From Neolewinella lacunae (GTDB taxonomy: Bacteria; Bacteroidota; Bacteroidia; Chitinophagales; Saprospiraceae): a DNA stretch of 64,000 nt. A program made the translations under genes and the position numbers. Positions 59,378 to 64,000 of this stretch are shown piece by piece (the stretch's first letter is position 1; each line of letters begins with the position of its first letter). The notes under the pieces are model-generated. The model saw only the letters and a list, made by a program, of their open reading frames with translations, searched no databases and had not been told where the DNA came from. The stretch is from contig NZ_JACSIT010000037.1 in NCBI RefSeq assembly GCF_014349155.1, positions 1 through 64,000 of the forward strand, read 5' to 3'.

Positions 59378-62353
59378 ATGCCCCGCGTTAAAACCACTGC
59401 TTCTTCCAAGACTTCCCCTGCATCCCGAAATGCTCCGGGACTATCGCCTGCGGCCGCGCCCAAAAAAGCAGCGGTGGCTACTGAACTGGCCCACGCGGAG
59501 CGCTTCCTGACCGTCATCGGGGCCAAGGAGCACAACCTGAAGGGCATCGATGTGGAGCTACCCCGCAACCAGTTGGTCGTCATCACCGGCCTGAGCGGCA
59601 GTGGGAAATCGAGCCTCGCCTTTGACACCATCTACGCCGAAGGGCAGCGGCGCTACATGGAGACCTTCAGCAGCTACGCCCGGCAGTTTATGGGGACGAT
59701 GGAGCGGCCGGACGTGGAACAGATTACGGGCCTGAGCCCCGTCATTTCCATCGAGCAAAAAACGACCAACCGCAGCCCCCGCTCTACGGTGGGCACCGTC
59801 ACGGAAATCTACGACTTTCTCCGCCTCCTCTTTGCCCGCGCGGCCACGGCCTATAGCTACGCCAGCGGCGAAAAGATGCTCCGCTACACCGAAGAGCAGA
59901 TGAAGGAGCAGATTGCCGAACAGTACGACGGCAAAAAGATCGTCGTGCTCGCCCCGCTCGTCCGGGGGCGCAAGGGCCACTACCGCGAACTCTTCGAGCA
60001 GGTGCGCAAGCAAGGCTACACCAAGGTGCGGATCGACGGAGAAATCCAGGACCTCGTGGAGGGCATGCAGATCAGCCGCTACCAGGTGCACGACATTGAG
60101 CTCGTCATTGACCGCATCCGCATGGGCCCGGACCGCCGCGATCGCCTCAGCCAAAGCCTCCAGACCGCCCTGAAAATGGGCGATGGATTGCTCTTCGTGC
60201 AAGACACCGACAGCGGCCACACTGCCCCCTTCTCCAAAAACCTGATGGACGCCGAAAACGGCATCAGCTACGAAGAACCCAACCCCAATACCTTCAGCTT
60301 CAACTCGCCCTACGGCTACTGCCCCACCTGCCGCGGACTGGGGCAACTGAACAGCCCGGACATCGATAAGATCATCCCCGACCGTACCTTGAGCATTAAC
60401 CAGGGCGGAGTGCTGCCGTTGGGGGAAAGCCGCGACAACACCACCTTCAAACAGGTGAAGGAAATCGCCAAAAAGTACAAGTTCAAGCTCACCGACCCCA
60501 TCAAGTCGCTGCCCGCCGAAGGCCTCAACGTGATCCTGTACGGCGAGAAAAAAAGCGGCCGGCAAAAGAAGAGCGAATACGACAAAATGGCCCACGACAT
60601 GGTGTGGGACGTGGCCCAGAACGGCCTGGTCAACATGATCTCCCGCTGGTACGAAGAGACGACGAGTGAGCGCATCCGCACCTGGGCCGAGGAATTCATG
60701 ACCGTGGACACCTGCCCCGAGTGTGAGGGAGACCGCCTGCGCCGCGAAGCGCGCAACTTTAAGGTGAAAGACAAAACCATCAGCGACCTGGCCCGCATGG
60801 ACCTGGACGAACTCGGCCAGTGGATGGAAACGGCCGAAGAGGGGATGGACGAGCGGACCAAGCTCATTGCTACCGACATCCTCAAGGAAATCCGCTTCCG
60901 CCTCCGCTTTTTGCTGCACGTGGGCCTGGGCTACCTCAGCCTCGACCGGCCCGGCCGCAGCCTCTCCGGTGGCGAAGCCCAGCGCATTCGCCTCGCTACC
61001 CAGATCGGGAGCCAGCTGACGGGCATCACCTACATCCTCGACGAGCCCAGCATCGGGCTGCACCAGCGCGACAACCAGCGCCTCATCCAGGCCCTGCGTG
61101 ACCTGACGGACATCGGCAACACCGTCTTGGTCGTCGAACACGACCGAGACATCATGATGGCCAGCGACTACCTGCTCGACCTCGGTCCCGGCGCAGGCAT
61201 CAAAGGCGGGCAGGTGGTGACGGCAGGCCCACCGAAAGAGTTTTTGCTGAAGAAAAATGCCGGTAGCATCACCAGCGATTACCTGGCTGGCCGCAAGGAA
61301 ATTGCCGTCCCCACCAAGCGGCGCAAAGGCAACGGGCAGTTCCTGGAACTCAAAGGGGCCAGCGGCAACAACCTCAAAAACGTCTCGATAAAAATCCCCC
61401 TCGGCACCTTCACCTGCATCACGGGCGTGAGTGGATCGGGGAAATCCACCCTCATCAACGAGACGCTGTACCCCATCCTGCGCCAGCACTTTTACAACAG
61501 CGTCAAAAAGCCGATGGACCACCAGTCGGTCTCCGGCCTGGAGCACCTCGATAAGGTCATCGACATTGATCAATCCCCGATCGGGCGGACGCCGCGGTCG
61601 AACCCGGCCACTTACACGGGGGTGTTTACGGACATCCGCAGCCTGTTTACGGAACTGCCGGAAGCCAAAATCCGGGGCTACAAACCGGGGCGCTTCAGCT
61701 TCAACGTAAAGGGTGGCCGCTGCGAGACTTGCAAGGGGAGCGGCATGCGGACCATCGAGATGAACTTCTTGCCCGATGTGGAGGTGGAGTGCGAAACCTG
61801 CCTGGGGCAGCGCTTCAACCGGGAGACGCTAGAGATTCTCTACAAGGGCAAGTCGATCAACGACGTGCTGAATATGTCGGTGGCCGAGGCTTCCGAATTT
61901 TTTACGGCCATCCCGAAGATTTCCCGGCGGCTGTCTACCCTCAACGACGTGGGCCTGGGCTACATCACCCTGGGGCAGCGGGCGACGACCCTCTCCGGCG
62001 GCGAAGCACAGCGGGTGAAACTGGCCGAAGAACTCAGCAAAAAGGCCACCGGGCAAACGGTGTACATCCTCGACGAGCCTACGACGGGCCTGCATTTCGA
62101 AGACATCCAGTACCTGCTGCGCGTCTTGCAGGGCCTGGTGGATAAGGGCAACACGGTCATCGTCATTGAGCACTCCATGGACGTCATCAAGGTAGCGGAC
62201 TACCTCATCGACATCGGCCCCGAGGGCGGGCGCGGCGGCGGCAACGTGGTGGCCAAGGGTACACCCGAGCAGGTGGCGAAGGTGAAGGAGAGTTATACGG
62301 GGCAGTTTTTGGTGGGGGAGTTAAGCCCCCCGGCCCCCAAAGGGGGAGTTTAA
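59378..62353 (+). CDS. uvrA: UvrA, excinuclease ABC subunit A, with repeat-derived termini
   Basis: 991-residue nucleotide excision repair ATPase that scans DNA for damage together with UvrB. First ATPase with Walker A GLSGSGKS (about 71) and signature RSLSGGEAQRIRLA; zinc-finger Cys pairs CPTCRG and CPECEG; second ATPase with GVSGSGKS (about 684), the large zinc finger (CETCKG...CETCLG) and TLSGGEAQRVKLAEE. Usual length is about 940. The first 35-40 residues are an extra Ser/Pro/Ala-rich tail (SPAAAPKKAAV) coded by the modular repeat at 59419, and the C-terminal ELSPPAPKGGV is coded by a module B copy. Both look added to a normal UvrA. The promoter box at 59323 supports the ATG. Confidence 0.96.
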   Translation: MPRVKTTASSKTSPASRNAPGLSPAAAPKKAAVATELAHAERFLTVIGAKEHNLKGIDVELPRNQLVVITGLSGSGKSSLAFDTIYAEGQRRYMETFSSYARQFMGTMERPDVEQITGLSPVISIEQKTTNRSPRSTVGTVTEIYDFLRLLFARAATAYSYASGEKMLRYTEEQMKEQIAEQYDGKKIVVLAPLVRGRKGHYRELFEQVRKQGYTKVRIDGEIQDLVEGMQISRYQVHDIELVIDRIRMGPDRRDRLSQSLQTALKMGDGLLFVQDTDSGHTAPFSKNLMDAENGISYEEPNPNTFSFNSPYGYCPTCRGLGQLNSPDIDKIIPDRTLSINQGGVLPLGESRDNTTFKQVKEIAKKYKFKLTDPIKSLPAEGLNVILYGEKKSGRQKKSEYDKMAHDMVWDVAQNGLVNMISRWYEETTSERIRTWAEEFMTVDTCPECEGDRLRREARNFKVKDKTISDLARMDLDELGQWMETAEEGMDERTKLIATDILKEIRFRLRFLLHVGLGYLSLDRPGRSLSGGEAQRIRLATQIGSQLTGITYILDEPSIGLHQRDNQRLIQALRDLTDIGNTVLVVEHDRDIMMASDYLLDLGPGAGIKGGQVVTAGPPKEFLLKKNAGSITSDYLAGRKEIAVPTKRRKGNGQFLELKGASGNNLKNVSIKIPLGTFTCITGVSGSGKSTLINETLYPILRQHFYNSVKKPMDHQSVSGLEHLDKVIDIDQSPIGRTPRSNPATYTGVFTDIRSLFTELPEAKIRGYKPGRFSFNVKGGRCETCKGSGMRTIEMNFLPDVEVECETCLGQRFNRETLEILYKGKSINDVLNMSVAEASEFFTAIPKISRRLSTLNDVGLGYITLGQRATTLSGGEAQRVKLAEELSKKATGQTVYILDEPTTGLHFEDIQYLLRVLQGLVDKGNTVIVIEHSMDVIKVADYLIDIGPEGGRGGGNVVAKGTPEQVAKVKESYTGQFLVGELSPPAPKGGV
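59419..59462 (-). repeat. Modular repeat (module C + core) inside the 5' end of uvrA
   Basis: CATCCCGAAATGCTCCGGGA (module C), CTATCG and CCTGCGGCCGCGCCC (core) on the minus strand, read through in frame to code part of the UvrA N-terminal tail. Confidence 0.75.
62326..62352 (+). repeat. Module B copy at the 3' end of uvrA
   Basis: CCCCCCGGCCCCCAAAGGGG then GAGT: a module B unit covering the last uvrA codons (LSPPAPKGGV). Confidence 0.7.
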
Positions 62354-62383
62354 GCCTCGTGGTTCGAAAGCAGCAGGCCATTA

Positions 62384-62403
62384 GGGCGCGGCCGCAGGTG
62401 TAA
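62384..62403 (+). repeat. Modular repeat: core only
   Basis: GGGCGCGGCCGCAGGTGTAAG, about 30 bases after the uvrA stop; with the module B copy it makes a split element. Confidence 0.65.
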
Positions 62404-62756
62404 GGTTTTGTCTTCGGGCAAGGGGAGTCGTGGGACATTCCGCTTGCATTCCTTCTCCACAGGCATCGTCAGGCAAGCCAGGACTATTCCTGAGCGTGAA
62501 TTTTTGGGTCAGAAGGAATTGTTTCGGCCGAATTTATGGCTAGGAGGGTGCAACGATTGGGCCAAAGGCGTAACTTGCTTGCCGTTCCTGGCATTTAGCC
62601 AATGACCATTATCGGCTCCAACCTGGTAGCTATTCGAACTGGCCACCTGATTCACGGGCTGAAGTGTCCGCTGGTGCTTGGCTGAGTTGGTGGAGGGGGG
62701 GCGAAGAAATAGTACAAAATTCATTAACAGATAAGTTAACCGTTCAACACCATAAC
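62404..62756. other. Intergenic stretch, nothing recognised
   Basis: About 350 bases. A minus-strand frame over 62509-62724 is Asn/Gln-rich with no signature; not called. No further repeat copies were seen. Confidence 0.4.
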
Positions 62757-62933
62757 ATGGCTAAGAGGGATAAATCCGTATTATTGCTACCCCTTCTGCT
62801 TGGAGTAGTGGGCTTCATCGCTGGAATTGGTCTGCTGTTCACGGAGAGTTGGCTTATTGGAATCTTTGGTTCCATAGCGAGTGCTGGGGTGGCTTTTAAA
62901 GGTTACCAGAGTTATGTGGACTCGAAAAGCTGA
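62757..62933 (+). CDS. Small membrane protein (58 residues)
   Basis: Starts at ATG 62757 (the longer frame's extra 31 residues have no pattern). Basic start MAKRDKS, then two close hydrophobic helices (about 8-26 and 31-48) with GIFGSIASAGVAFKGYQSY. Function unknown; typical of short inner-membrane proteins. No neighbour within 300 bases on the same strand. Real-gene status is likely but not certain. Confidence 0.5.
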   Translation: MAKRDKSVLLLPLLLGVVGFIAGIGLLFTESWLIGIFGSIASAGVAFKGYQSYVDSKS

Positions 62934-63007
62934 ATCTTATCCCTTCACGTAAGCAGCTTCGGATGCAGTTGAAAGTAGCTGCCCCGGGTGTACGGGGGGA
63001 TTTGAGT

Positions 63008-63176
63008 CTAGTGGTCTGTCAAACTTAAATTTTCGGATAATCTGTAGCATCTTTTGCCGCCTGCCGTCATCAAAAAGCCTCAACAACGCTATGGCGTTGC
63101 CTGCGTTTTTTGATTTAGTCAGTCAACAAAATCTACTAGCACCTTACCCGAATTTTAAATGTTGACAGGCCACTAG
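63008..63176. mobile_element. Palindromic MITE-like element (169 bp)
   Basis: Long ends CTAGTGGTCTGTCAAAC...CCGAATTTTAAATGTTG (then ACAGGCCACTAG) are imperfect inverted repeats of about 27 nt, flanked by TA on both sides (63009-63010 and 63174-63175), which fits a TA-targeting IS630/Tc1-type element. The inner part is also near-palindromic (ATCAAAAAGCCTCAACAACG, mirrored by GCGTTG and TTTTTTGAT). No coding capacity. Confidence 0.72.
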
Positions 63177-63256
63177 TGGAGTAGGTGTGGAGTGGCGAAA
63201 TCCCCGGAGCATGTCCGTTCATCAAAGGGGTTAAAACAAATCAAAAAGCGAAACGC

Positions 63257-64000
63257 ATGCTCAAAAATAAAGTCATTTTAATCGTCTTATTCCAAATAAT
63301 CTGCGCCACCGTGTACAGCCAAGCGGCCCCTGTAAGAATGGGCGTAGTGGGCCTGACCCACACGCACGTCCACTGGATATTCAACAGTGATTTCCACCCG
63401 GAATTTGACATCGTGGGCATTGTAGAGCCGAATAAAGACCTGGCCCAGCGGTATGCCGACCAGTACGCGTTCTCTATGGACCTGGTGTACAATACACTGG
63501 AAGAAATGATCGCCGCAAAACAGCCCACGGCGGTGACCGCATTTGGCACCATCTACGATCACTTGAAAATCGTGGAGGTCTGTGCGCCAGCCGGAATCCA
63601 CGTAATGGTAGAAAAGCCATTGGCCGTAAGTTTGCAGCACGCCAAAAAAATGAAGCAGCTGGCGGATAAGCACGGGATTCATTTACTGACGAACTACGAG
63701 ACCACCTGGTACCCCACCAACCACAAAGCTTTTGAACTGATCCAGCAGGATACTCTGATTGGCGATATTCGGAAAATAATCGTCAGAGATGGGCATCGGG
63801 GGCCCAAAAAAATAGGTGTTGATGATGAGTTTCTGGTATGGCTGACCGATCCGGTACTGAACGGCGGCGGGGCCATTACGGATTTCGGTTGCTACGGCGC
63901 TAATTTGCTGACCTGGATTATGGAGGGTAAAAAACCCAACAGCGTAACTGCGGTGACGGCCCAACAACAAGCCGCGAACAATCCCAAGGTTGATGACGAA
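63257..64000 (+). CDS. Gfo/Idh/MocA-family oxidoreductase, exported, N-terminal part (runs off the window)
   Basis: The frame from ATG 63257 is open to the last base, 248 codons with no stop. An N-terminal hydrophobic stretch (VILIVLFQIICATVYSQA) suggests export. The Rossmann domain starts at about residue 28 (RMGVVGLTHTHVHWIF), continues with VGIVEPNKDLAQRYADQY and the family motif VMVEKPLAVS (EKP), then the C-terminal domain with GGGAITDFGCYGANL. In this family the EKP Lys and an adjacent acid or His form the active site. Exported members include glycosidase- and dehydrogenase-type enzymes such as GH109; type is open. Unrelated in detail to the gene at 34341, which lacks EKP. Confidence 0.85.
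   Translation, partial: MLKNKVILIVLFQIICATVYSQAAPVRMGVVGLTHTHVHWIFNSDFHPEFDIVGIVEPNKDLAQRYADQYAFSMDLVYNTLEEMIAAKQPTAVTAFGTIYDHLKIVEVCAPAGIHVMVEKPLAVSLQHAKKMKQLADKHGIHLLTNYETTWYPTNHKAFELIQQDTLIGDIRKIIVRDGHRGPKKIGVDDEFLVWLTDPVLNGGGAITDFGCYGANLLTWIMEGKKPNSVTAVTAQQQAANNPKVDDE

Noticed and set aside
59558..61573. 671-residue minus-strand frame opposite uvrA
   Set aside because: Shadow of uvrA produced by GC-rich third positions.
63021..63175. Possible CRISPR-like or attC-like palindrome
   Set aside because: Single copy with imperfect ends and TA flanks; a MITE explains it better. No CRISPR array or cas gene was seen in the window.

Overview
The window looks like the chromosome of a GC-rich member of the Bacteroidota, most likely the Lewinella/Saprospiraceae group (inferred). 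Evidence: type IX secretion (T9SS) C-terminal sorting domains of both kinds (genes at 8845 and 58187, and 32974), a hybrid two-component system, DUF4199 and DUF2490 proteins, an ExbB/ExbD/ExbD cluster, bacillithiol synthesis (bshA), and repeated use of the Bacteroidota -7 promoter element TAnnTTTG. In several places that element decides which start codon is usable.

Layout. 1-3.3 kb: 3' part of an IS4-family transposase, a lipoprotein beta-propeller and two small membrane-anchored proteins. 3.5-7.6 kb: an AT-richer accessory island with a secreted polymorphic toxin (Hint domain plus a papain-like C-terminal toxin, split by a one-base frameshift), an overlapping probable immunity gene and an orphan second copy of part of the Hint module. 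7.6-19.4 kb: a MerR-like regulator, a large T9SS substrate, bshA, a Doc-type toxin-antitoxin pair, a YceI protein beside a degenerate beta-lactamase/YceI fusion, a membrane-bound AraC regulator and a Fic protein whose start codon is ringed by three operator-like boxes. 19.6-27.8 kb: clpB, ubiX, an FAD-dependent dehydrogenase and a GT-C-type glycosyltransferase. 28-43 kb: a hybrid two-component regulator, a LamG/CHU_C protein, a GH109-like oxidoreductase, a GntP-type permease, a CocE/NonD hydrolase, DUF2490 and a periplasmic beta-carbonic anhydrase. 43.5-54.8 kb: tRNA-Cys, a 2-oxoacid dehydrogenase E2, a TPR/PD40 protein, a methyltransferase, an HEXXH/propeller/barrel protein, a candidate structured RNA, a short asparaginase-like protein, PlsC, RNase HI, TatD and tRNA-Ser. 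55-64 kb: ExbB, a membrane protein, ExbD and ExbD, a cold-shock-like protein, a T9SS substrate, uvrA and the start of a Gfo/Idh/MocA oxidoreductase that runs off the end.

The most unusual feature is a modular repeat family: a GC-rich core (GGGCGCGGCCGCAGG) joined to one of two middle modules, a purine-rich spacer and sometimes a long hairpin. About 14 copies lie in 64 kb, mostly between genes, but the repeat also forms the N-terminal extension and C-terminal tail of UvrA and core-like sequence codes for signal-peptide ends. Two copies of a ~183-bp MITE-like element, a 169-bp palindromic MITE, and 7-nt and 8-nt tandem arrays (one containing a start codon) add to the repeat load. The toxin/immunity/orphan-Hint island and the modular repeat are the best candidates for undescribed biology.
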